Source: Linum tenue
Taxonomy: Eukaryota > Streptophyta > Magnoliopsida > Malpighiales > Linaceae
Assembly: GCA_946122785.1 (NCBI GenBank)
Contig: CAMGYJ010000003.1
Span: forward strand, 3,596,001 to 3,660,000
Direction of reading: 5' to 3'
DNA: 64,000 nt
Shown in pieces: positions 23,842-35,417 of this stretch. The position numbers were made by a program, and so were the translations under genes. Under the pieces are notes generated by a model. That model ran no database searches and was not told the DNA's origin. It saw nothing but the letters and a program-made list of their open reading frames with translations. Within the stretch, counting starts at the first letter, position 1. Every line of letters begins with the position of its first letter.

Positions 23842-24660
23842 TAGGGCTGGCTATTTGGACCGGGACCGGATGAAAAACCGGAAACCGGACCGTATAACCC
23901 GGACCGAGACCGGATCGGGACCGGATAGTAAACAATCCAATCCAATCTTTGGGCTTAGATTTGAGGTAAAAAACCGGATAAAGACCGGATAAGAGAGCTC
24001 AACACCCAAAACTTAAGGGTAATTTGCATAAACGGTCACAAACCTTTGCACTTATGGGTCGTTTGGATGCAGTATTTTGATGAGGTAATTTGTTCGAAAT
24101 AACTCAGAATGAGGTATTTCAACCAAAATAACTCGTTTGGCAAAAATAAAGTAGAATGTGGTATTTTGTCCATGAGTCAATTGAAATAACTCATTGTGAG
24201 TTATTTGAAATACCTACCCACCCCCTAGTTATTTCAAATACCTCATCTCCCAACTTCTTTTTTCACTTCATCCCTTCTTTAAGTGGTGAAATACCACAAT
24301 ATTTGAATGTTTTATCCAAACAAGACAATTACACCAATTACCACATTTCAAAATGAAATACCACATGAAATGCCACATAGCAAAATAATGCATCATTTTG
24401 ATTCGAAATACCATAAAATCAAAAGGATGCATCCAAACGACCCGTTAGTACAAAACTTAACCAACTCCTCACCCTGTTAGGCCTTAGGCCACTCAAATTC
24501 CCACAATCTCAATATAAAATCAAGACCGAATTGGGACCGGACCGGGTCAAGACCGGACTGTATCCAATCCAATATTCGGTCCTTATATTTTCAAAAAAAC
24601 CGGACTAGACCAGATCAATTTGGGTCAATTTAACCGGACCGGACCGTATAGCCACCCCTA
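23842..24660. mobile_element. hAT-like MITE (middle level of the nest)
   Basis: The ends are TAGGGCTGGCTA and the inverse of TAGCCACCCCTA. The flanking 8-mers AATCCATG (23834-23841) and AATCTATG (24661-24668) match at seven of eight. The subterminal DNA is rich in GACCGGACCGG. The same family is present in reverse orientation at 40821-41263, without the innermost insertion. Confidence 0.87.
24055..24444. mobile_element. PIF/Harbinger-like MITE (innermost level)
   Basis: The ends are TGGGTCGTTTGGATGCA and the inverse of GCATCCAAACGACCCG, flanked by the 3-bp TSD TTA (24052-24054 and 24445-24447). The related element at 40821-41263 shows the unoccupied sequence (complement of TAA at 41029-41031). 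The interior is AT-rich with AATGAGGTATTT-like motifs. The superfamily is inferred from TSD and TIR type. Confidence 0.8.
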
Positions 24661-25706
24661 AATCTATGGATCCATCCATCCAATCCACCAATCCATGGAT
24701 CAATCCATTTGCCATATCTAATTATGAGTAAGAGATTAATGATGTCTATGAGTTCTATTGTACTTGAAAGTATTCGTGATTCAAGCTACATATGAGTATG
24801 GCTGCCAACCACATGTAGCTAGCGTTTATGGATATTTTGATAGTATAGAATTGGCCATTGTTATAATTAAGAACTTAACCGAATTAGTGATTGGACTAGT
24901 AGAAAAATTAAGTTTTCGATTTACCGTTGAAAAATTAAGTTTTCGATTCATCATCGGGTGTGATTAGAGGAATTGGCCACTATAACCGGGATATTACCAT
25001 AAATGGTTAATTTTGAAAAGGAAAAAGGGTTTGATAATAAAGTAATAATTATCCTAGCTATAGGTAAGTAGCTAGATCGGTTACGAATCCCACCTTATTT
25101 TGGGAACTTTAATGCATCATCTGCTAAAGGGTATCGCCTACACGAATGGTTTCCACCATCCAAATCTGAAACCTAAATATTGAGCGGAACCTCATAGCGG
25201 GAAGGAAAATTGGGCGCACTTTTATAGCGGGAAGGGAAATTCAAAGTTTATTTCAGCCGCCGAATAGTGTAGAGTGATTTCTCCTATAAATTCCAATGTT
25301 CCTTTTATTCGTAAAAGTTTCCTTAGACCTAGCTACAAGTCATCATAGGCTGCATCGACGAGCATTGCGATTACTGGAAAGCTTCTTTGACGAGGTAATT
25401 AATAGGCAAATTATTTCAAGCTTTTCTCTCGTCTACTGCAGAGTTACGTTTCTATTGTATTTTCACCATGACTTAGGTCACTCGTTCAATTTCATGGAGT
25501 ATGGGGTTTATTTTTTCCTCCTTTGTTGTTTAGCCTACGCTTAGATAGCAAAATATTGGGGCTTGTGTTGTTCCTGAACTCTTTTGTGTTTATATATGTT
25601 TACTTGCGTATCACTATTTATATTCATTCCAGAATTAGAATCATGGCTTCTTATGTAGTAGCTTATTCTCAAATATCATTACACTGACTCAGGTGGACCA
25701 TCAATC

Positions 25707-28203
25707 ATGCCAAGACGTGGAGGTTTTAGAAAAGGAAAAAAGAATATAAAACAAAAAGACAAAGGCAACCTGTTTGAAAGAGAGCCTGAACAAGAAAATG
25801 TTGTTGATCAATCTCGTTTGGGTGACAAGGGTCTTGCAAGTTCAGTAGATCCTTCTGTCCAAACTTCTCCGGCGAGAGCAACTAGTGATGTGCAAGGTAT
25901 GTGCCTTCTCTTTTCGACTCTTTAATTGGTTAAAATTACATTTTAAGTTGATTGACCTTTACTGTTCAATGTATATAATGTGTATAGAGTAATATAATGT
26001 ATTAATAAAAGTTTCTAATATTTGTTTACCTTATAATTATTTGTTGTAGAAAATGTGGATGAGCAAAAATTATCAATCCGATATCATTATGGAGGCCATT
26101 TCACTTTTTCACCTCGTAGAAAGTACACAGCTGGAAATATAATGGTAAAAGATGACCATGAGGTGGACTTCCTTTCATATTTTACTATCTTAGATGATCT
26201 TAAGATGTGTGGGTTTAGTGTCCTTAATGGAGATAAGTTCTACTATCTTAAACCCAAAACTCCCATTAGTGATTTGAACGGGCTGGTACAATTGGAGGAT
26301 GATGATGGTGTTCTATCCATGCTTTCCTCATATAAGAAATGTAGAATTTCTACTTTTGAAATATACACCTTGTCAAGCAAACATGATGTTCTGCCAAATG
26401 CACATCTTGATGGAGAAGTTCATATGGATGATGATTCATCAGAAGATGGGGGGGGAAACAAATATTGGTTCGGAGCATAATGACACAGGTTTGTATACTT
26501 TTATTTCTTATTTAATACATTATAATAGCAATTTTCTTACTTTTACCACCTAAGTATTGCTAACGATAAATTAACACAATGCAATATCTCATTTTTTTCC
26601 CAATAATTTACAAATAGGTCCACAAAAACAAAAGAAGAAGACAAGGGGTCCAACCCGTTGTATAAGAATTATCGGATTGGAGGAAGGAAATAAATTATCT
26701 GTAGAATTCGATGAGGATCATCAACCGGTTGGTGAAAATGCAACAAGTTTTGTAGCATTTTTGGGAGTAACTGTTCGAAATCGTTCTTGTTGTCCTTTGC
26801 AAGTGAAGGAATGGAAGGATATCAGTAGAGATGCAATAGATCATATGTGGGGAATCATAATGGTAAGCAATCACATTTTTCATTCATTTTTTTGGGACTT
26901 ATTTAGCATTTGAATAGAAATTTTATATACTTGTTTTCTTACTACAATTCTTTTCATTTATTGCTTCTCGTAGGAGAAGTTCACGTTTGAACTCCCAATG
27001 GGTAGGATGGAATCAATCATTGGTCACATGAATGCTCTGTACAGAGATTATAGGCATAAACTGAAGAGGAATTACTTCAACAAGAAGAATAACTATGAAA
27101 GTCGTCTGAAAAATAAGCCTAAAAGAGTCTCCATCAGTGATTGGAAGTATCTTGTTAATTTATGGAGTGATCAACCATTTCAGGTTCCATCACATATTCT
27201 TATTCACTAGAATAATTTATATAATACATGTTATATTATTGTTTTCACGTACTTTTCCATCATACCATTTGTAATTGATGTAGGAAAGGAGCTTGATAAA
27301 CAAAAGGAACAGATCGAAGCGTTCAATGCCACCTTACACTGGAACGAAAAGTCTTGCACGGCTTCGATATCAAATGGTATTATATATGTTTTCTCATACA
27401 AATTAATTTATTATATAACTTACTAAAATAAAAACTAAAAAAGAATTTCTATTTTAGAAAAAGAGAAATGGGGCTACACCTTCTCGTGTGGATGTTTGGA
27501 TTGAATCGCGCAAGAGAAAGAAAGGAAAAGCTCTAGATTCTGATTCACAGATTGCCCTTGTAAGTGAACTCCATAAACACATCAAGCTTGAAAACATACT
27601 CATTTCGTTTAGATTTAAATTATTATTTTAATCTCATAATTTTTTGTTCTCATTGCAGTCTCAACTTGATCAGTTAAAAAAACAACGTGTTGAAGGGCAT
27701 ATTTCTATTAATGATGAAGAAATGTTTGAAAAGGTTCTTGGACCCGAGAAGAATGGTTATGTGCGTGCTTATGGACCTGGGAAAGGTGTCACTGAATATT
27801 TTGGGATTAAGCCAACAAAAGCTGAACTTACAAAGCAAGTGGAAGCTGCTAGAAGGGAAGCCAAGGAACAGGTTGAAGAAGCCAAGAAGGAAGCTAATGA
27901 ACGAGTACATCAAATTACCAAAGACGTTGAAAAACAAATGGCCGAGATGAACAGAAAATGGGAAGAAAAGTTTCAGATGTTACTTGCTGGAAGGGAACCT
28001 CCACTTTCACGAAATATGTCCGATGAAGAAGTAAGTCACCAATTTGATATTAGCTATGAGTTTTTTTTTAACGTTGTTGTTAACTATGTAGTTGTATATA
28101 TATGTTAATATGATCTTGTTTTCAAATGCTACTCGAATCTCGTCTTTCCAATTGAAGAGTTTAATACATTTTCTCTTTTTTGCAGGTTATGGAAAATACA
28201 TAG
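25707..28203 (+). pseudogene. CACTA TNPA-like gene: PB1-like plus Transposase_24 domains, eight coding exons, one frameshift
   Basis: Exons read by splice signals and frame are 25707-25896, 26050-26488, 26618-26862, 26974-27183, 27284-27376, 27458-27559, 27659-28030 and 28186-28203 (stop TAG). A likely non-coding first exon ends at 25394. Exon 1 is basic. Exon 2 (from LSIRYHYGGHFTFSPRRKY) looks like the PB1-like domain of plant transposon proteins. Exons 3-7 carry the plant Ptta/En/Spm family (Transposase_24) signature, including GPTRCIRI, VEFDEDHQPVG, PYTGTKSLARLR, RVDVWIESR and EKVLGPEKNGYVRAYG, and end in an EEAKKEANER-type coiled coil. Such proteins bind CACTA ends. Exon 2 has a run of eight G (26448-26455) that puts a TAA at 26478. 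One base fewer would keep all exons in frame at about 555 residues, so the damage is small and recent, or a sequencing error. Confidence 0.83.
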
Positions 28204-28469
28204 TTATCTGCAAGATTTGAAGAACTTATTTTTTCTTTATGAAGACAATTACTTTTATTTTAGTAGAACTCTGTTAAGAATTGTCATTCTATTTTGGAGG
28301 CCATCTTTGTTGGATTTTTTTTTTTTTTTGAGAATCTTTGTTGGATATTTAATAATATTATTTATTGATTATTTATTATGTTAAATTTGGCAGCATTATT
28401 TAATACGCTATATATTATCAAAATAATTTGTGGATAAAAAAAAAGAATAAAATGAGTCTTTGAGCGACA

Positions 28470-29412
28470 ATTGTGATTTGCATATTATAGCCACGATTTA
28501 TCATACCGAAGCCAACAAACAAATTTTTAGCGAAATAATTTTTTACAAAAGCATAATGTAAATTTAGCTACAGTTACAAAGCAATTTAGACATAAAGTTC
28601 CCCCATAGCTAGATGTAAAATATGTAGCCACAATCATATTTTGTAGCGAAAATTTAAAGTATCTAGTCACAAAAAATTATTTGTGGCAAAATTATGAATG
28701 ATTGAGCCACGATTGTTAATACATGAAGCAAGAGAACAAGCGATATAGCTATAGAATTATTTGTGGCAAATAATGTGTTCACTTTTAGCCACAACACGTC
28801 TCTCCGAAGCTATTTAAACCTTTTGCCATGATGCTTTATATTAGTAGCCAGAACTTTGATATTATGGTTACAAAATGATTCGTAACAAAAGAATAAATAT
28901 TCTAGCCATAAAAAAAGTATTTAAAGCTATAGCCTATATCTTTCGCCACAGTTTTTTTCGTAGTGAGAAATAGAATTTTCTAGTTACAAAAATATTTGTG
29001 GCAAATCAACAACTAAAAGAGCCACGAGAAATCTTGTCTGAAGCTATATATATCTCGTACTTTATGGCAAGAAACATATTTTGACAAATCCCAAATGAAA
29101 CTATTTGTGGCAAATTATTAGATAAAGCCATGCATTATAGTCTTTATAGCTAAATATATTGATGGTTCTGCTACTTATAATAACTTTTGTAGCAAGAACA
29201 TATCGCCTTTTTAGCTATGTTATATGTAGTTCATAGTTAAAACAATTAGTTTTAGCCATGTAAGTGACAAAATACGTAGCTAACCTTTAGCTGCGGCACT
29301 TTTAGCCATACAAGCTACAAGGCGAATTATTTATAGCTATATGATATAGCTACAAAATAGTTAGTTTTAGCCATGAAAAAAATCATGACTGCATGTGTGT
29401 TTTCTTGTAGTG
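28470..29412. repeat. CACTA subterminal repeats, right
   Basis: This array of AGCCACGA, TAGCTACAA, TTTGTGGCAA and TTAGCCATG motifs runs up to the right terminus, mirroring the left end but longer. It also contains CGTAGTGAG near 28960-28967, resembling an internal copy of the terminus. Confidence 0.78.
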
Positions 29413-30044
29413 TTAAACACTGTCGTTTGCTATTCCGCGGTACCGTTTTCCCTCCTCCAACAAGGATTAAAAATATTAATTAATTAAAACAAACTCCTTC
29501 TCCCATAAGACACCCCACGCGCGGCCCCTCTTCTTTTTTATTCTTCCGTATCGTTTCCAGTACCGCGGTACCGCTGAGCCTCCTTGCGGTACCGTTTTAC
29601 TCCAAAGGAATAACAAATAATAATTAAATAATCACAATTCCCCCTCCCCTTCATTAAATGAGCGGCCTCTTTATTTTCGGCCTGCGGTGTCGTTTCCGGT
29701 GTTGCGGTACCGGTCAGCTTCCTTGCGGTACCGTTTTTCTGTTTCGCGGTACCGTTTTAACTCCAAACGATACCGTTTTTTAACCCGCGGTATCGAATTA
29801 AATGCCGAGACTAATTAATGCGGCATTTAATTCCGGCCGAATTAATTTTAGGTGTCAACAATATCACAACAGATTGTCGATGTGGATGTTGGCATCGTTG
29901 TTGAAATCCGCACTGCAATCTCGACAGAATGATAAACCTGGTGATCTAAGACCTTTGCTACATATGGTCTAGGGAAAAATCAATCCATACGTTGAGGCTC
30001 AAGCTTGGTGTATGTATAATTTCATTTCTCATATCGAATTTGGA

Positions 30045-30046
<2 letters not shown>

Positions 30047-30095
<49 letters not shown>
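30047..30095. repeat. (GA)n microsatellite, copy 2
   Basis: It is 12 bp longer than the equivalent run at 12866-12902. Confidence 0.95.
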
Positions 30096-30097
<2 letters not shown>

Positions 30098-30313
30098 CAT
30101 AAATTGACGTCAATGTTGTCACCTCCTGACTTAGTTGATGAATCACGCATATTCTGAACAACCTACGTTGTCACTTATAAACAGAGCGTGAATCTTACTA
30201 TCATGGTGTGTGTTGGTTAGTATATAAGCTTCACATATTTATGGAAGGATGTGGTAGTCAAGTTTTAAAGTTCAGAGGTGCGTTTCTAGCTAATCCAAAG
30301 TATAGACGAGTGG

Positions 30314-30638
30314 AGCTGAATCTTGACTCCACTACCGCCATTAAGATCGTAAAAAACTGGGAGGATGACAGTCATTCCCATGGTGTGCTTGCTCGTCAGT
30401 TTGGGCAGCTTTTGAATAGATATTGGGTTGTTGTTATTAAACATGTCTATAGAGAATGTAATTGTGTTGCTGACTTTTTAACTTCCAAAGGACATGAAAT
30501 GAATTTTGGCACACACCGTTTCAATGTGTACGGCCCTCTGCTCGATTATTGACTTTTGTATGATGTCATGGAAGTTTTTACCTCATCCGGGTTATTAATG
30601 ATAGAAACTATGGCGATTGTCGTCCGTCTTCCTAAAAA
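30314..30638 (+). mobile_element. 5'-truncated LINE 3' end (RNase H remnant), copy 2
   Basis: Duplicate of 13121-13446 with the same TSD (30297-30313 and 30639-30655). Here the A run is six long, so a 114-codon frame (30208-30552) crosses the TSD and runs through the RNase H part to its natural stop after GPLLDY. The first 35 or so codons are flanking DNA, so this is a chimera, not a gene. Confidence 0.85.
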
Positions 30639-30668
30639 AAAGTATAGACGAGTGGTTTGACTTTGGCC

Positions 30669-31766
30669 CATGGTAAAGGAAACCGGATGGTACCGGCCGG
30701 TTGAACCGGTAAAACCGGAAATCGGACCAATAACGATACGGTAGGCTGGTTTGCTTCAAAATATCGTACCGGCCGGTTTTTCCGACTTAATCGGTACAAA
30801 CGAAAAAACCGCCCGGTTTTGGTCTAACCGGCGGTAGGCTCATTGGAAGGAAAACGTCACCGTTCCAATACTGAAAATTGCCAAAGGGAGATCAATTAGG
30901 AGAGATCGAGCGCTGGAACAGGAGATTCACATGCGGCGGAGCAAGTCGTGCGCCGAAGGGAGATCGAGCGCCGCCAAGGAGCTCGACATGTGGTTCAAGA
31001 ATCCGGACGAATCGACCACCGATTCCGACACCAATTCTTCCTCGAGCGTATGGATCTTCGGAGGAGGGTTTGGTTCTGTCGAAGGGATCCGGCAACGTTT
31101 TCCGGAGCTGCAAGGCACAAAACGTGAGCTTGGCGGCCGACCGGAAGCTGGGCTGCTGTTATCGGCCGACATGGAGGTAGGTAAATAGAAGGAAGGAAGA
31201 TAAATCCCTAATTCTTTACCGATCGAAATCTGTAATTTTTCTTCGTTGGTGAAAACTGAAAAGTGGGTTGCCATTTTCGTGTTTTGCTTTAAAAGTTTCT
31301 GGGCCGCTTCTATTGATGGGCTGGGCTGTCAAACAAAGAAGCCCAATTGTTTGTTGGGTACATGAGTTGCGGTCATGATGGATGGTAGTATAAGTTTCGT
31401 CAGTTTTGGTCTTGGCTTCATATGGAGTGACATTTTCGTTATCGAGCTTTGAGCTTTTGGTGATGCGATTAATTGGTGTCTAACTCATGATAATCTCTTT
31501 GTGATGCGATTAATTGGTGTTTAACTCATAATTTTTTTGCTAACTACTTGTATTTATTGATTTATTATCCGGTATATTCTGATATATCTGGTATTACTCC
31601 GAGACGATACCCTTATTTTGGCGGCACAGTTTTTTGACAAAAAATATATTTTATTATTACAAAAACGATATTTACCGGTATGAAACAGTTGAACCGCGGT
31701 CGTACCACAAAATACCCTACCAGAAAGGAATCCGATATGATGTTCGGTACGGTTTCCTTTACCATG
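30669..31766. mobile_element. hAT-like non-autonomous element, copy 2
   Basis: Duplicate of 13477-14574, with TSD CTTTGGCC at 30661-30668 and 31767-31774. No length difference from copy 1. Confidence 0.88.
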
Positions 31767-32282
31767 CTTTGGCCAAACATTCCAGCCAATCAGATGCCAC
31801 AAAAGTAGTCGAAGAGGCCAGAAATTAGACGTGGGGTTTCTCCATTTATTTATGCATTCTATGTGATTTGAATATTTGATAATAGTATTGAATCATTATG
31901 GCCTTATCCCTGGCACTTTGAACAGTTGTTTTGTGGGAATCTTTTCTTCTCCTCTCTTCCTCCCTATTTGTTTAGATTTTGATTGGATAAAAGCATGTGC
32001 AGATCTTCCTCTTCTCTCTTCTCTTTTGAGCAGTTAGGGCTGTTCGATAAAAAAATGTCAAGAGGCTTAGCTCTTGGCCGTTGCAAGAAGCCAACAAACC
32101 AACCAACACCAGCCCATAAACGTTGCCCTAGTTTTGTATTTTGCCGATTTTTTGTCTTTAGAAATGGCTACCATGTGGTGGAATAAAATATTCATATAAT
32201 TCTATCTCAAGTACCAATTGATCATGGACAAAAAGATTTTTCAACCTGGAATGACTTTTCTTTACTGAAAATTCATCAACAA

Positions 32283-32738
32283 CAAGGTTGTCAACCCGCG
32301 GGTCGACCCAGTTTGACCCTGACCCGACGAAAAAAACGGGCCGCACGCACCCACTGGGCCGACCGCTATAAGGTACCGAGTTGGAGGTCAAATTGTGTCA
32401 TTTTTTCCTTTGATTTACGAAATGCGCCAATTTTCCGATTTTTCTTTTCGCCCAACTCAATCTTTGGAATCCTAAGTTGAACATTTGAATATTTATGTTA
32501 TATAAGTGTGTGTGAATTTTCATTATATGTTGGATCTAAGTACGATATGTTATTTTGGTGTAATATTATATGTTATAACTCATATGTTAGATAAGATTTG
32601 ATATAATTTATGAGGATAAGTACAATATAATGACTTTTTTCATATTTCCGGGCCAAACCGGACTAAAACGGTTGACCCATTAACCCTTGACCCACTAACT
32701 CGACCGGGTCCGGATCAATCCGCAAGTTGACAACCTTG
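32283..32738. mobile_element. Short hAT-like MITE, copy 2
   Basis: Duplicate of 15091-15546, with the same one-mismatch TSD. Confidence 0.78.
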
Positions 32739-35412
32739 ATCAACAGTGTTCTAATGTGATCGATACTACCAATGTTCTCGTCTTCCCCACCAACAGTAAA
32801 TAACTTTTCTAGATTATTTCTTTTCCCAGGCAGGAGTACCCCTTGATCTTTTCCCACGACAAAAGAAAAGCCGGGGAACACAACAAAAGTGATGCCATTA
32901 GCAAGGTAATCAACTAATCATACATAATTAACAAATGATGAAATTGAGATTATAGAGCTAGAAAATACTTTAGAATATTCGTTTGAATGAACCCAATTCA
33001 ATTTTTCTTCATGCACATCGAGATTTATCACGCAATATAACAGACAAAACACTTTTCCTCGAAAGCCCTTTTCGCTTTAACACGACACACAAACTATACC
33101 AAAAACGTCGCTGTTTTTGTAAACTGCAATTTCATAGGTATGTTTGGCCGTGTTGTTCTCCGATTTTGCAGCGGTTGCTGTCTCAGCTGGCACTGTGGAA
33201 TATGTCTTTGTTTTGTACAAAAGGACTTCTTAGCCGTACACGATTCTTTAACAAGTGATGACGATGTGTCTTGCTTAATTAGTATATGCTAATTGGTGAT
33301 TAGTTACTGTTGATTGGTGTCCAAATGACCAACCTTACCTTTTTTCCGGTTAATGTGTCGTATTGAGATTGGAAATTTATGTTGTAGGTAATCCATGTTG
33401 CCAAACATGCCGTCAAACCCTTCTTTTCTCTTTTCGAGAGTGGGATGTGAACAACTTTTGTCATATGGATCAGGATGTGTTAATTACTCGGCAGGTCGAT
33501 CGGATTTAGGATTGAATAAGAATAAGGTGATTGGGAGTTCGTCAGGGCAGGCGTGAGAATTGGTACGATTCAGTATTAAATACTGAAATATCGAATATTG
33601 AATAACACACTAAAATCAATTTCAATCCCAAAATAAATTTGGTATCGCGATCTGTCTCAAAATATTTCGGTATCTCAATCGGTATTCTCGAATACGAAAC
33701 TAATTACCTTAGCAATTAAACATCAAATATATAAATAAATAATGCTGATGAGAATTTGATGTGAGAAAACTCTAATAAAAACTAATAGAAGTCATCATTA
33801 ATTGGATCAAATCAAGTCTCCATTCAACTTATTATTATAGGTTCTCATGAGACTAAGCAAATGGTTTTGAGTTCGTCTAGCGCTAGAATATGGATAGGAG
33901 AAGGGGGATGTTGATATCTCAATTTCTTGTCATTGGTAATCTTTAATTCGATGGATTGGAAGTTGAGAGACGACTAATGAAAGAGTGTGTTTTTTTATGT
34001 CGTGAAAATAACCAAGAGATTGAGAGACGAGAATGACTTAAATTGGAAAGCTAAAGTTGAGTTAGATAGAGGGTTCGTGAATTGTCAAAGAGTAACGAAG
34101 AACTAAAGTATGTGTGTTATATTTATTTAATTAATTTTTTTTCAATATTTCGGTATTTAATTGAGTGAACCAAGTCTTAATCAGGTGAAATTTTACGATG
34201 GTTGGGTGAAATAGATGGCATGTGGTGAAGTGGTGGAGAATGACACATGCATCCACCAATTCATAATTTTAAATAATTAATGGTTAAATGATACACTAAT
34301 GACTAATAGAATAATTATCAAGTGAAGGAAACATGACCTATGCAAATCTTATGGTTTAACCCTATGCTTTAACTAATTTAATCAACCTCTCTCTCCCTTA
34401 GTCATGACCTCACCAACTAAAGGGGGGGTTTCTTTTCCTAACACTAGTACAAAAGCAAACTGCAAAAGAGTTGTAATCCTACCTTAGTTAATTAAAAGAA
34501 ATTAATGACATTTGTAGTCCTTGTATTATGCTAGTTTAACAAACACATTCATATATCAACGATTTCAATCGAACATACAAAAAAACATTGTATTTGTTTT
34601 CAAATTACTCCCTCCAACATAGTTTATGTAGTTCCTAATCAGGTGTAAATTTGGGCATGTTGACTTAATCTCATTCCATAAAAACGAAAGTCACCAGAGA
34701 CAAGGACAAAGAGATAATAAAAAAAATATATAGTATTACTGCATCCATAACACCCTATGTTTTCCAGATTATCGATAAAAAATATACACCTTCTCAATCA
34801 ATATTGTCTCGTGATCTTGATTTACTTGTTGAGCTTCTGATTTGCAAAAATTTGAATGATCGAGTTGAAAGGTTTGAAGGTTTTACTCCCATGACCATAT
34901 TTCGTGTGCACAACATGTGATTTGTTCGAATTGAGTTCTCTTTGAATTTGTTTTATTTCATGTCGAGTTTTCTTATTACACACAAACATAAAATGTATTA
35001 TAAATCATATTGTTAGGGCTTATTAGCTAAAATGTTTGTAACTAGGGGAGCAAGTTTATTAACCCAATAAACCCGAAGGACTACAAGTCCTCTAAAGTTC
35101 TTTCTATGACTTTCCGACTTGGCCAAGGATGACCCTTCTCCATCTAGGGTTTCAATAAAAGAGCAAAAACCCTTTTACTTTCACTAACTCCCAACCAAAG
35201 AAAGTTCAACAAAACAAACCATATAATAAGCCAAAGTCACCTCCAATGAAATGTCTTGCTCCCCACACCTAGCCACATATAATTACCTCATCTTCTTTGT
35301 TGGCTCCATTGCTTAAATATAGTATTATTGGATGAAAAAGAGCACTTCATTTCCACATACATAGAGCAATCATATGACGACACCCATTGATTCATTAGTT
35401 TAACCCAAATGA
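32739..35412. other. Intergenic DNA, copy 2
   Basis: Duplicate of 15547-18220. The possible MITE recurs at 33577-34161. No gene supported. Confidence 0.5.
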
Positions 35413-35417
35413 TTATC

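Larger units (their letters stand above)
23615..24720. mobile_element. hAT-like MITE (outer level of a nest) inside the CACTA
   Basis: The ends are TAGAGGTGGCAATT and the inverse of CCATTTGCCATATCTA, with a perfect 8-bp TSD ATTATGAG (23607-23614 and 24721-24728). Its own sequence is built of ATCCAATCCAT-like repeats at both sides. It is split by the next element at 23842-24660. Confidence 0.87.
20846..29412. mobile_element. CACTA (En/Spm) transposon, private to copy 2
   Basis: The terminal repeats are CACTACAAGAAA at the left and TTTCTTGTAGTG at the right, flanked by the 3-bp TSD TTA (20843-20845 and 29413-29415). Copy 1 has a single TTA at 12232-12234. It is 8567 bp long. It contains subterminal repeat arrays at both ends, a minus-strand transposase C-terminal fragment (21857-22573), a nested MITE cluster (23615-24720) and a plus-strand Transposase_24 gene (25707-28203). 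No full TNPD-type transposase is present, so the element is not autonomous as it stands. Confidence 0.95.

Noticed and set aside
26055..26480. Stand-alone 141-codon gene
   Set aside because: It is exon 2 of the Transposase_24 gene; its stop arises from the G-run shift and the next exons fit the alternative frame.
30208..30552. An intact 114-codon RNase H gene in copy 2
   Set aside because: It starts in flanking DNA, crosses the 17-bp TSD into a 5'-truncated LINE, and only the RNase H end is present.
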